From Trinickia violacea (GTDB taxonomy: Bacteria > Pseudomonadota > Gammaproteobacteria > Burkholderiales > Burkholderiaceae), in assembly GCF_005280735.1 (NCBI RefSeq), contig NZ_CP040077.1, positions 3,286,001-3,350,000 on the forward strand: a stretch of DNA of 64,000 bases. Direction: 5' to 3'. This document shows positions 51,872 through 60,424 of this stretch, one piece after another. The notes beneath the pieces were generated by a model. The model worked only from the letters and a program-made list of their open reading frames with translations. It was not told the DNA's origin and did no database searches. Each line of letters begins with the position of its first letter. The stretch's first letter is position 1. The position numbers and the translations under genes were made by a program.

Positions 51872-53413
51872 TCAGTCCATCGCCGCATGCGCCAGCGTGT
51901 CATCGTGCGTATGGCGCGCCGGCCGGATCAGCAGCAGCAACGGCACGACGAGCAGGGTCGCGACGAACATCAGCTTGAAATCGTTGAGATAGGCGATCAT
52001 CGACGCCTGCTGCGTGATCGACTGGTTGAGCATCGCCATGTCGTAGTTCGACCCATGCGCGAGCATCGGCTGCAACGCCGGATTGAACGCGTTCACGTTG
52101 GCGGCGAGATCGGCATGAGCGATCTGCGTGTTGCGCGTCATCAATGTCTGCACGATCGAGATGCCGATGCTGCTCCCGATGTTTCGCATCAGGCTGTAGG
52201 TTGCTGTGCCATCCGCTCGGAGCGCGGGCGTGAGCGTCGAGAACGACAGCGCGCTCAACGGCACGAACACGAATCCAAGGCCGAAACCCTGTATTACGCC
52301 GGGCCAGACGATATCCGATTCGGACAACACAATCGTGTAATGCATCATCTGCCAGAGCGCGAAGGCGGAGATCAGGAAACCCGAGAGCAACAGGAGCCGT
52401 GCATCGATCTGCCTCTGCAGCAGGCGCCCGGCGAGCATCATCGCGAGCATCGTGCCCGCTCCGCTCGGCGCCGTCACGAGCCCTGTCGTCGCGACCGGAT
52501 AGTTCGTCAGCGTCTGCAGCATCGGGGGCAGCAGCGCGCGCGTCGCGTACATCACCGCACCGATGATGAAAATGAAGCACACGCCCGTGGCGAAGTTGCG
52601 GTCCTTCAGCAACGCGTATCGAAAGAAGGATTTCGCCCCTGCCGTCGCCGTGTGCGCGAGAAAGAATATGAAACTGATCGCGGCCACCAGCGCTTCAATG
52701 CGGATTTCGAACGAGCTGAACCAATCGAGTTGCTCGCCGCGATCGAGCAGAGCCTGGAACGCTCCGATCGCAAGACCGAGCGTGGCGAAGCCGAAGCCAT
52801 CGAACTCGATGGCGCGCTCCGGCGACCGAGAGGGCAGAAACGTCAACACACCGAAAAGCGCCAGCGCGCCGATCGGCACGTTGATGAAGAATACCCAGCG
52901 CCAGTCGTAACTGTCGGTGAGCCAGCCGCCGAGCGTGGGCCCCAGAATCGGGCCGACCATCACGCCCATGCCCCAGACCGCCATAGCCTGGCCCTGTTTT
53001 TCGCGCGGGTTGATGGCGAGCAGGATCGATTGCGACAGTGGTACGAGCGCGGCACCAAAAATACCTTGCAGCAGGCGCGATGCGACAATTTGGACGAGCG
53101 ACTCCGAAAAGCCGCAGAAAGCCGACGCGACGGTGAAGCCGGCAATGGAGATGGCGAGCAGCCGCTTCACACTCAGCTGGTCGGAAAGCCATCCGGTGAG
53201 CGGCGTGGCGATCGCGGCCGCCACGATGTAGGACGTCAGCACCCACGTGATCTCGTCCTGCGAAGCGGACAGGCTGCCCTGCATGTGCGGCAGCGCGACG
53301 TTCGCGATCGTGCTGTCGAGCGTCTGGATCAAGGTCGCGAGCATGATCGAAGCGGTGAGCATGGCGCGGTTGAGCGGCACTGCTGCGCTCGCTGCCGGGA
53401 CTTCGGAAGACAT
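51872..53413 (-). CDS. MFS multidrug efflux transporter, DHA2 (EmrB-type)
   Basis: About 513 residues from ATG 53413; an in-frame ATG further upstream lies inside the palindrome. The DHA2 motifs are LDSTIANVALPHMQGSL, GWLSDQLSVKRLLAISIAGF and SRLLQGIFGAALVPLSQSI, with 14 membrane helices expected. Such pumps export hydrophobic drugs or toxic metabolites with proton exchange. It is divergent from a MarR gene at 53533, whose product probably controls it. Confidence 0.93.
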   Translation of the reverse strand: MSSEVPAASAAVPLNRAMLTASIMLATLIQTLDSTIANVALPHMQGSLSASQDEITWVLTSYIVAAAIATPLTGWLSDQLSVKRLLAISIAGFTVASAFCGFSESLVQIVASRLLQGIFGAALVPLSQSILLAINPREKQGQAMAVWGMGVMVGPILGPTLGGWLTDSYDWRWVFFINVPIGALALFGVLTFLPSRSPERAIEFDGFGFATLGLAIGAFQALLDRGEQLDWFSSFEIRIEALVAAISFIFFLAHTATAGAKSFFRYALLKDRNFATGVCFIFIIGAVMYATRALLPPMLQTLTNYPVATTGLVTAPSGAGTMLAMMLAGRLLQRQIDARLLLLSGFLISAFALWQMMHYTIVLSESDIVWPGVIQGFGLGFVFVPLSALSFSTLTPALRADGTATYSLMRNIGSSIGISIVQTLMTRNTQIAHADLAANVNAFNPALQPMLAHGSNYDMAMLNQSITQQASMIAYLNDFKLMFVATLLVVPLLLLIRPARHTHDDTLAHAAMD

Positions 53414-53432
53414 AAACAGGATCGTCCGCACA

Positions 53433-53452
53433 ATAATAAGCATGCTTATTAT
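53433..53452. promoter_or_regulatory. Perfect 20-base palindrome between the efflux gene and marR gene
   Basis: The half-site is ATAATAAGCA and its exact complement follows. It lies 20 bases upstream of the efflux start and 81 bases upstream of the MarR start, where a MarR dimer would repress both. It also carries an ATG that extends the efflux reading frame, which argues against using that ATG as the start. Confidence 0.8.
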
Positions 53453-53532
53453 ACGCACGAACGGAAGTCCGGCAAGATGGGAGCGATGGCCCTTCTAGCG
53501 GCCACCGGTACCAACCTTCGTATAATCGCGTG

Positions 53533-53994
53533 ATGGAAACACAACTCGACAAGCGCTTCGGCTTCTTGATATCGGACGTTGGCCGCCTCAGCGGCAAACG
53601 CTTCGACGACCTTGCGAAGTCGTCTCTCGACCTGACACGCGCGCAGTGCCGCGCACTTGCCTATCTGGCGCATCACGGGGAGGTCAATCAGGCCCGTCTC
53701 GCCGATTTGCTCGAAGTGGCGCCGATATCGGCCGGCCGCTTGCTCGACCGGATGGAAGACGGCGGCTGGATCGAAAGGCTGCCTAACCCGCAGGATCGCC
53801 GTGAGCGACAAGTGCGCATGACGGCGAAAGCCCACAAGGCGCTGGAGAGCGCACGTCGCGTAGGCGACGAGGTAGCCGTCGAAGCGCTGAACGGCTTGAG
53901 CCAGCTTGAGCGCGAACAATTGATCGACCTGCTTCAGCGAGTACGCGCCAACCTGAGCAGGATCGTCGATGCCGATCCAGCGTCCCAAAGGTAA
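53533..53994 (+). CDS. MarR-family transcriptional regulator
   Basis: A 153-residue winged-helix protein from ATG 53533 (a GTG immediately upstream is possible). ETQLDKRFGFLISDVGRL, LARAQCRALAYLAHHGE-like (LTRAQCRALAYLAHHGEVNQ), VAPISAGRLLDRMEDGGWIERL and QDRRERQVRMT are typical. It lies divergent from the efflux gene. A TATAAT-like -10 box at 53521-53526 is so close to the start that the message may be leaderless. It is probably the pump's repressor. Confidence 0.9.
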   Translation: METQLDKRFGFLISDVGRLSGKRFDDLAKSSLDLTRAQCRALAYLAHHGEVNQARLADLLEVAPISAGRLLDRMEDGGWIERLPNPQDRRERQVRMTAKAHKALESARRVGDEVAVEALNGLSQLEREQLIDLLQRVRANLSRIVDADPASQR

Positions 53995-54077
53995 CCCTCG
54001 CCGAGAGTCGAGCCATCTTTGCGATTTCGCCATTCGGCGGATCGCCACTCGCAAACGCGTTCGGCGAGGGTTCGAGC

Positions 54078-54146
54078 GGCACGGTCAGGATCGCGTGTCT
54101 GCCTACCTTCGCGGCGAGTACGTTACCCGATCTGATACGGGCGCTT
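54078..54146 (+). pseudogene. LysR-type regulator fragment
   Basis: About 23 codons read GTVRIACLPTFAAS followed by TLPDLIRAL, which is the first strand and helix of the LysR substrate-binding domain. No LysR helix-turn-helix precedes it, and a 2-hydroxyacid dehydrogenase fragment follows in the same frame from about 54207. It is a scrap, not a gene. Confidence 0.6.
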
Positions 54147-54206
54147 CCTGGCCTCAGAAAGCGTCAAGTCAGGATAGGGCGGCTTCGAGAGCGACAAGTT
54201 CTCGCC

Positions 54207-55067
54207 GTGGTTCGCGGCGCCTCACGCATCCGGCACGCTGATTTCGTCATCACAAACAAGGTTCGCCTGTCCGCCGGCGACATCGACCAAGCCGAGAACC
54301 TCAAGATGGTCGCGATCGCCGCGACCGGCACCGACAACGTGGATTTGCAGGCGTGTGCGGCCCGCGGCGTGACGGTCAGCAACGTTCGCGCCTATGCGGT
54401 CCAGACCGTTCCCGAGCATACGTTTGCCCTGATTTTCGCGCTGCGAAGAAGCCTCACCGCCTATCGGGACGCGGTTTGCGCCGGACGCTGGCTCGCAGCG
54501 GGCCAGTTCTGCTTCTTCGATTTTCCAATCCGGGATCTAAAGGGCTCGACGCTCGGTGTGATCGGCGACGGCGTGCTCGGTCGCGCTGTTGCGGACATGG
54601 GCAAGGCGCTCGGCATGCGGGTGCTGATGTCGGCGTACAAAGGACGTACCGATATGGGGCCGCTGTACACACCGTTCGACACCGTGCTCAAGCCATCCGA
54701 TATCATCACCCTTCACTGCCCGCTGACTGCCTCAACGCGTAATCTGCTCGACGAAGACGCGTTCGCAGGATTACGTCGAAAGCCGCTTATCGTGAACACC
54801 GCATGCGGAGGTCTCGTAAATGAATCGGCACTAGTGGCTGCATTGAAGCAAGGGAAAATCTCGGGCGCGGGGTTTGATGTCGTCACGCAGGAGCCGTTGC
54901 CGGACGATCACCCATTCAATGAGATTCTCGATCACCCTGCATTTATCCTGACGCCGCATGTTGCATGGGCCAGCACCGAGGCCGTCCAGTCGCTGGCTGA
55001 CCAGCTGATCGAGAACATTGTGGCATTTTACGATGGCAAGCCAATCAATGTAGTTTTGCCAGTCTAA
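54207..55067 (+). pseudogene. D-2-hydroxyacid dehydrogenase, 5'-truncated and probably inactive
   Basis: From GTG 54207, 286 residues remain of a normally ~315-residue NAD-dependent 2-hydroxyacid dehydrogenase; the usual first ~35-40 residues are missing and replaced by a LysR-like piece. The Rossmann motif VIGDGVLGRAVADMG is present. The conserved substrate-binding arginine (normally NTARGG) is cysteine here in NTACGG, a one-base change at 54804-54806. The His in TPHVAWAS is kept. Loss of the arginine and the 5' end point to a decaying gene. Confidence 0.7.
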
Positions 55068-55150
55068 CGCGATTGCAGGTTTTCTCCGAGTAGCCACCAC
55101 GGTGACCATCCGAAATCTGGCTAAAAACGATCAGCATCCGCAGTCAAGCG

Positions 55151-55368
55151 TTAATGATGTCCGACGTGTGACTTTAGTCTTGCGACCGCCGCATCAACCA
55201 TGAGGTGGTATCGATTCGCGTTCCACGCCACCGCAACTGTAACCATCACTACTCGTTCATTCAGCGGTCGGACGACCACATTCTCCGGTGCGAGCTTGCT
55301 TATTGACGAAGGTACGAGCGCCACCCCTTGGCCGCAACCAACATAGACAACCTGCGACATCGCGCAAC
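55151..55368 (-). pseudogene. LysR-type regulator C-terminal fragment
   Basis: On the minus strand, about 70 residues (VVYVGCGQGVALVPSSI, then ENVVVRPLNE, VAVAWNANRYH) form the end of a LysR substrate-binding domain with a normal stop. The N-terminal part is missing; at ~55369 the sequence changes to an insertion-sequence fragment. It may be the remains of a regulator for the neighbouring genes. Confidence 0.75.
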
Positions 55369-55379
55369 TCCGGACTTAC

Positions 55380-55529
55380 TTAGATACGGTTTCGTAAAGA
55401 CTGCTGAACTCGCTGGAAGGTGTTCCAGCAGATCAGGCAACAGCCAAGTTTGAGAAATGCTTCGTGAATGTCGGCGCGACATTCGAAGTGGATACGAAGA
55501 CGGCGGAAATGATGCAACCAGGCATGCGT
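55380..55529 (-). mobile_element. IS5-family transposase, C-terminal fragment
   Basis: The last 49 codons and the stop of an IS5-type transposase are intact on the minus strand: THAWLHHFRRLRIHFE, then RADIHEAFLKLGCCLICWN. The RRWVVERTHAW part that should precede is replaced. No terminal inverted repeat is recognised. It separates two LysR remnants and marks where an insertion element was lost or recombined. Confidence 0.75.
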
Positions 55530-55534
55530 TGCGC

Positions 55535-55740
55535 CTGCTTGTAGACCGCGTGCATCAACAGCGTCGTGTTGCGGAAGGGAGGGAAGAACTTCGAATAGAC
55601 AAAGGTCGCGACGAGTTCGAGTTCCTCGATCAGCGGACGTATGATGAGACCCTGACCGTCCGCAGCGAACGCCCCGACAATCGCGAGCCCGAGACCGCCC
55701 TTTAAAAGCGGCAGCGCCTGATCCGCGCGGCCAATGCCGT
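55535..55740 (-). pseudogene. Second LysR-type regulator fragment
   Basis: On the minus strand the frame reads GRADQALPLLKGGLGLAIV, then GLIIRPLIEELELVATFVYSK, equivalent to the last third of a LysR substrate-binding domain. It differs from the fragment at 55151, so it comes from another gene. It runs directly into the IS fragment without a stop. Confidence 0.6.
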
Positions 55741-55863
55741 CACCTTTCGACGCCTCTCAAGCATGTCACGTCGCTGATACGCGCGCCGCGCCTATCGCGG
55801 CTAGAGGCAGTGAGTCAGGCCATCATGCGTATGGAAAGTAAGGCGCAGTTATCTTCGCCCCGA

Positions 55864-57837
55864 TCACGCCGTCGACGTATTCAATCTGCGCCACAACGTT
55901 GTTTTGCTGATGCCAAGCTTCCGACACGCAGCGTCGCGATCGCCGTTGCATGCGGCGAGCACCGCACGGATTTCGTCCGCCTCGACGTGGCGGCTACGTT
56001 CGCGCAAGGTCATCGGCATGTCATCGCCACGCGAAGACACGTCAAAGATTTCCGGCGCGATCGCTTGCAATTCGTCTCCCGTGAGCGCCTGCGTCGGCAC
56101 AAATCGACGGTCTTTGCGCAGCGCGTCGTGGACGACATCTCTATCGGCCAGTTCAACCGCGATCCGTTCAATCACGTTTTGCAGTTCTCGCACATTGCCT
56201 GGCCACGTATGGCGCCGTAGCGCGTCCTCGACGCTCACGAGTAAGTGCTCGGCCGCGTCGCGATCGGGAACCTGCTCCGCAAGACGCGGATCGCGGCACG
56301 CTGCCTGCCACAGCAGTTCGGCAGCGAGCGGCAGCAGATCAGTGGAACGTTCGCGCAATGGAGGCAGCGCGATGTTAAGGATGTTCAACCGGTAATAAAG
56401 GTCCGCACGGAACGTGCCGACTTCTACTGCATGGGTCAGAGCGCGGTGCGTTGCAGCGAGCACGCGTATGTCGACACGTGTCGGCTCAGTCGCACCGAGC
56501 CGCACCACTTCGCGTTCCTGTAGTACGCGCAGCAGGCGGCTCTGCAGCGGCAATGGCATCTCGCCGATCTCGTCCAGGAACAGCGTGCCGCGATGCGCCG
56601 CTTCGATCAGGCCCGCCTTGCCGCCTTTGCGCGCGCCGGTGAATGCGCCCTCGTCGTAGCCGAACAGCTCGCTCTCGAGCAGCGCCTCGGGAAAAGCGCC
56701 GCAATTGATCGCGACGAACGGAAAGTCTCGGCGTACGCTCAGCCTATGCATGCTCTGCGCGACCATTTCCTTGCCGGTTCCACTTTCACCGAGAATTAGC
56801 ACGGTTGCATCCGATTTCGCGTAGCGCCGCACCAACGTTCGGACGCGTTCCACAGACGCACATTCTCCAAACAGATCCTCGAGTTGATACCGCGCGGTGA
56901 ACTGCGGCGCGCGTTGTCTGGAGCGCAGCGTGCGGTCGAGACGCTCGACCGCACGCGATTCCTGGAAGGTCAACACCGTGCCGCTGCTGGCGAGCGGCCC
57001 GCGGTGCACCACGTAGCTCACGCCCCGGACCGAGGCGGGCGAATCACCGTCTGCGTCCGGCAATACGCCAGCAAGCTCGGGGGCGAGTTCAAGCAGCGGC
57101 TGGCCGATAGCTTTTGCAGCGTCGATATCAAGCACTGCGGCAAGCCGTTGGTTGATCGCTTCCACTCGACCGTGTGCGTCAAGCGCGACGACGCCGTCGC
57201 GCAGATGTTGCAGGAGGTTATCGAGCCGCTCGCGGCGCACCGCCTCCTGGCGGGTTGCCTGTGCAACCTCCAGCGCCGTCTCGAACGCGGCACACACTGA
57301 CGCACGCGAATAGAGAAATACGGCGCTCATCCCCGCCCGGGCGGCGAGATCGGCTACGAGGCCGGGACCGACGACCGCACCGATGCCCCGATCGCGCAGA
57401 TCAAGCACGCAAGCCTCGGCGTCCTGCGCCGACTGATACGAAGCGAACACGACATCCAGGCCGAATGCCGCAGCGAATCGACGCACTTCGTCGGGGGTAT
57501 CGCCATGCGTGACGAGCGCCACCGACGTCGTGTCGCGCCGCGCCCGTGCAAGCGCATGCATCACATCGAAACCAGTCGGACTGATCAGCACAACAGGGAC
57601 CGCGACGCGGGTCTTCAGATACGCCCCGTTCGCCCCTCCTGCGACGACAACCTCCGGACGTTCGGCACCCGCGGCGGCAATCTCATGTACTGCATCCTCA
57701 AAGCCGCGTGACACGACACGCACGTCAGCCCGCCCTTCATACTCGCTCGCGATGCCGAGAAAGAGATCACCCAGGCGACTGATGCCCATCGCCCAGATGC
57801 GGGGGCGCGAACTCGAGTCAGACGGGGGAATATTCAT
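55864..57837 (-). CDS. prpR: Propionate catabolism sigma-54-dependent activator PrpR
   Basis: About 657 residues from ATG 57837 (IPPSDSSSRPRIWAMGISRLGDLF). The N-terminal PrpR sensor domain is followed by a PAS-like part, then the AAA+ domain with Walker A GESGTGKE (~residue 340) and GAFTGA (YDEGAFTGARKGG), and a C-terminal Fis-type HTH (AACRKLGISKTTLWRRL). It binds upstream of prpB and activates with sigma-54, probably in response to 2-methylcitrate. It is divergent from prpB; activator-site repeats and a -24/-12 promoter lie between. Confidence 0.93.
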   Translation of the reverse strand: MNIPPSDSSSRPRIWAMGISRLGDLFLGIASEYEGRADVRVVSRGFEDAVHEIAAAGAERPEVVVAGGANGAYLKTRVAVPVVLISPTGFDVMHALARARRDTTSVALVTHGDTPDEVRRFAAAFGLDVVFASYQSAQDAEACVLDLRDRGIGAVVGPGLVADLAARAGMSAVFLYSRASVCAAFETALEVAQATRQEAVRRERLDNLLQHLRDGVVALDAHGRVEAINQRLAAVLDIDAAKAIGQPLLELAPELAGVLPDADGDSPASVRGVSYVVHRGPLASSGTVLTFQESRAVERLDRTLRSRQRAPQFTARYQLEDLFGECASVERVRTLVRRYAKSDATVLILGESGTGKEMVAQSMHRLSVRRDFPFVAINCGAFPEALLESELFGYDEGAFTGARKGGKAGLIEAAHRGTLFLDEIGEMPLPLQSRLLRVLQEREVVRLGATEPTRVDIRVLAATHRALTHAVEVGTFRADLYYRLNILNIALPPLRERSTDLLPLAAELLWQAACRDPRLAEQVPDRDAAEHLLVSVEDALRRHTWPGNVRELQNVIERIAVELADRDVVHDALRKDRRFVPTQALTGDELQAIAPEIFDVSSRGDDMPMTLRERSRHVEADEIRAVLAACNGDRDAACRKLGISKTTLWRRLNTSTA

Positions 57838-57897
57838 CGGGGGCGGGCTTGCAGCTCGATCATAGAGGTCCCTCATTATGCGCTCGCCGGTTCTAAA

Positions 57898-57926
57898 TTG
57901 AAATCTGAATTTTCACTATTGAAATC
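57898..57926. promoter_or_regulatory. Direct repeats, probable PrpR upstream activator sites
   Basis: TTGAAATC occurs at 57898-57905 and again at 57919-57926, 21 bases (two helical turns) apart. The spacing and AT-rich setting suit binding by a sigma-54 activator. They are about 70-100 bases upstream of the -24/-12 element. Confidence 0.65.
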
Positions 57927-57992
57927 AAGCCCCCCCAAAAACAGGTATCTGTATCAGCATTAAATCAATGACTTAGCTCCGCACGCCGATGC

Positions 57993-58008
57993 TGGCCCAA
58001 TTTCTGCT
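57993..58008 (+). promoter_or_regulatory. Sigma-54 (-24/-12) promoter of prpB
   Basis: TGGCCCAATTTCTGCT matches the TGGC-N8-TTGC pattern with GG at 57994-57995 and GC at 58006-58007, ten bases apart. It points towards prpB (start 58041), giving a leader of roughly 20 bases. This fits PrpR, whose GAFTGA-containing AAA+ domain contacts sigma-54. Confidence 0.75.
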
Positions 58009-58040
58009 GTATCGATTCCGTTTTTTAACAGGAGCCAGAA

Positions 58041-58934
58041 TTGAGCAAAGCCCAACACCCAGTTAGCGCCGGCGCGAAGTTCCGTGTCGCGGTGGCTGAA
58101 GGACAGCCGTTGCAGGTGGTCGGCGCGATCACCGCTTACGCCGCGAAAATGGCCGAGGCCACGGGCTTCAAGGCCGTCTATCTGTCGGGCGGCGGGGTCG
58201 CCGCGAACTCGCTCGGCGTGCCCGATCTCGGCATCAGCGCGATGGAAGACGTGCTGATCGACGCGCGCCGGATCACCGACGCCTGCCCGCTGCCGCTGCT
58301 CGTCGACATCGATACCGGCTGGGGCGGCGCATTCAACATCGCGCGCACGATCCGCTCGTTCATCAAGGCGGGCGTCGCCGCCGTGCATCTCGAGGACCAG
58401 GTCGGGCAGAAACGCTGCGGCCATCGGCCCGGCAAGGAAGTCGTGCCGAAAGAGGAGATGGTCGATCGCGTGAAAGCGGCCGTCGATGCGCGCACCGACG
58501 ATCAGTTCGTCATCATGGCGCGCACCGATGCGGCGGCGGTCGAAGGTCTCGACGCGGCGATCGAGCGCGCGGTCGCCTATGTCGAAGCGGGCGCGGACAT
58601 GATCTTCCCCGAAGCGATGGGCACCCTCGACGACTACCGCCGCTTCAAGGCCGCGGTCAAGGTGCCGATCCTCGCGAACCTGACGGAATTCGGCTCGACG
58701 CCGTTCTTCACCACCGACGAGTTGAAGAGCGCGAACGTCGACATCGCGCTCTACTGCTGCGGCGCGTATCGCGCGATGAACGCGGCCGCGCTCAATTTCT
58801 ACGAGACCGTCAAGCGCGACGGCACGCAAAAGGCGGCTGTCGAAACGATGCAGACGCGCGCGGACCTCTACAAATATCTCGGCTACCACGCGTATGAAGA
58901 CAAGCTCGATGCGCTCTTCGCCGCGAAGAAATGA
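58041..58934 (+). CDS. prpB: 2-methylisocitrate lyase
   Basis: A 297-residue member of the isocitrate lyase/PEP mutase superfamily starting at TTG 58041 (AGGAG at 58030-58034). The catalytic motif is KRCGH in HLEDQVGQKRCGHRPGKEVV; DIDTGWGGAFN and MARTDAAAVEGLD bind the metal and substrate. It cleaves 2-methylisocitrate to succinate and pyruvate, the last step of the methylcitrate cycle. It is the first gene of the sigma-54-driven operon. Confidence 0.96.
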   Translation: MSKAQHPVSAGAKFRVAVAEGQPLQVVGAITAYAAKMAEATGFKAVYLSGGGVAANSLGVPDLGISAMEDVLIDARRITDACPLPLLVDIDTGWGGAFNIARTIRSFIKAGVAAVHLEDQVGQKRCGHRPGKEVVPKEEMVDRVKAAVDARTDDQFVIMARTDAAAVEGLDAAIERAVAYVEAGADMIFPEAMGTLDDYRRFKAAVKVPILANLTEFGSTPFFTTDELKSANVDIALYCCGAYRAMNAAALNFYETVKRDGTQKAAVETMQTRADLYKYLGYHAYEDKLDALFAAKK

Positions 58935-58962
58935 CACCACTTTGAATCTGGAGGACGACACG

Positions 58963-60132
58963 ATGAGCGAAGCAGACAACAGCACGGCAGGCACGCCCGG
59001 CTTCAAGCCGAAGAAATCGGTGGCGCTCTCGGGCGTGACGGCGGGCAACACGGCGCTGTGCACGGTCGGGCGCACCGGCAACGACTTGCACTACCGTGGC
59101 TACGACATCCTCGATGTCGCCACGACCTGCGAGTTCGAGGAAATCGCCTACCTGCTCGTGCACGAAAAGCTGCCGACGCAGGCCGAACTCACCGCCTACA
59201 AGACCAAGCTCAAGGCGCTGCGCGGCCTGCCCGCGAACGTGAAGGCCGCGCTCGAGTGGATCCCGGCCTCGGCGCACCCGATGGACGTGATGCGCACCGG
59301 CGTGTCGATTCTCGGCACCGTGCTGCCCGAGAAAGACGACCACAACCTCGCCGGCGCACGCGACATCGCCGATCGCCTGATGGCCTCGCTCGGCTCGTTG
59401 CTGCTCTACTGGTATCACTACTCGCACAACGGCCGCCGCATCGAAGTGGAGACCGACGACGACTCGATCGGCGGCCACTTCCTGCACCTGCTGCACGGCA
59501 AGGAACCGTCGAAGGCGTGGGTCGACGCGATGCACACCTCGCTGAACCTCTACGCCGAGCACGAATTCAACGCCTCGACCTTCACCGGCCGCGTGATCGC
59601 GGGCACGGGCTCGGACCTCTACTCGGCGATCACCGGCGCGATCGGCGCGCTGCGCGGCCCGAAGCACGGCGGCGCCAACGAAGCCGCGTTCGACATCCAG
59701 ACGCGCTACCAGACGCCCGATGAAGCCGAGGCGGACATCCGCCGCCGCGTCGAAGCGAAGGAAGTCGTGATCGGCTTCGGCCACCCGGTCTACACGATCT
59801 CGGACCCGCGCAACAAGGTCATCAAGGAAGTCGCGAAGAAGCTCTCGAAGGACGCGGGCAACCTGAAGCTGTTCAACATCGCCGAGCGGCTCGAGACGGT
59901 GATGTGGGACGTGAAAAAGATGTTCCCGAATCTCGACTGGTTCAGCGCCGTGTCGTATCACATGATGGGCGTGCCGACGGCCATGTTCACGCCGCTGTTC
60001 GTCATCTCGCGTACCTCGGGCTGGGCCGCCCACATCATCGAGCAGCGCATCGACAACAAGATCATCCGCCCCAGCGCGAATTACACGGGCCCGGAAGATT
60101 TGAAATTCGTGCCGATCGAAAAGCGCGGCTGA
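58963..60132 (+). CDS. prpC: 2-methylcitrate synthase
   Basis: A 389-residue citrate synthase-family protein from ATG 58963 (GGAGG at 58950-58954). The catalytic residues are in LYAEHEFNASTFTGRVIAGTGSD, GALRGPKHGGANEAAF and GFGHPVYTISDPRN. It condenses propionyl-CoA and oxaloacetate to 2-methylcitrate. It follows prpB by 28 bases and is followed by a strong terminator hairpin. Confidence 0.96.
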   Translation: MSEADNSTAGTPGFKPKKSVALSGVTAGNTALCTVGRTGNDLHYRGYDILDVATTCEFEEIAYLLVHEKLPTQAELTAYKTKLKALRGLPANVKAALEWIPASAHPMDVMRTGVSILGTVLPEKDDHNLAGARDIADRLMASLGSLLLYWYHYSHNGRRIEVETDDDSIGGHFLHLLHGKEPSKAWVDAMHTSLNLYAEHEFNASTFTGRVIAGTGSDLYSAITGAIGALRGPKHGGANEAAFDIQTRYQTPDEAEADIRRRVEAKEVVIGFGHPVYTISDPRNKVIKEVAKKLSKDAGNLKLFNIAERLETVMWDVKKMFPNLDWFSAVSYHMMGVPTAMFTPLFVISRTSGWAAHIIEQRIDNKIIRPSANYTGPEDLKFVPIEKRG

Positions 60133-60184
60133 CAGAACAGAGTCGTTCCTCATCGCAAGCAACGAGAGCGCTGCGATGACATTG

Positions 60185-60224
60185 GACCTTGGTTCACGTG
60201 ATCCGTGAGCCAAGGTCGCTTTTT
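60185..60224. terminator. Intrinsic terminator after prpC
   Basis: GACCTTGGTTCACG at 60185-60198 pairs with CGTGAGCCAAGGTC at 60204-60217 (one G-T pair), with a 5-base loop, and is followed by GCTTTTT. It lies 53 bases after the prpC stop. It implies that transcription partly stops before acnD. Confidence 0.75.
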
Positions 60225-60274
60225 CCGCAAGTTAGGTGTCAATGCATTGCGCTCGTGACGGGGTGCAGTGTTTA

Positions 60275-60310
60275 CCCCTCGGCTTTGCAACCGGAGCCGG
60301 GGGGCCTTTT
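60275..60310 (+). terminator. Second hairpin before acnD
   Basis: CCCCTCGGCT at 60275-60284 and AGCCGGGGGG at 60295-60304 can pair (one T-G), followed by CCTTTT. It may be a second weak terminator or an attenuator. It ends about 120 bases before the acnD start, so acnD probably has its own promoter in 60311-60424, though no clear -35/-10 pair stands out. Confidence 0.45.
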
Positions 60311-60424
60311 GGGAATGACCACGGGCGCGCGATTCGCGAAGCACCAGTCGAACGACGATCGGTCGATCATAAGGCCTGACCACTTTCCGCAGCGCCTGAA
60401 CATTACTCTTTTAGTCCTCAGGTC

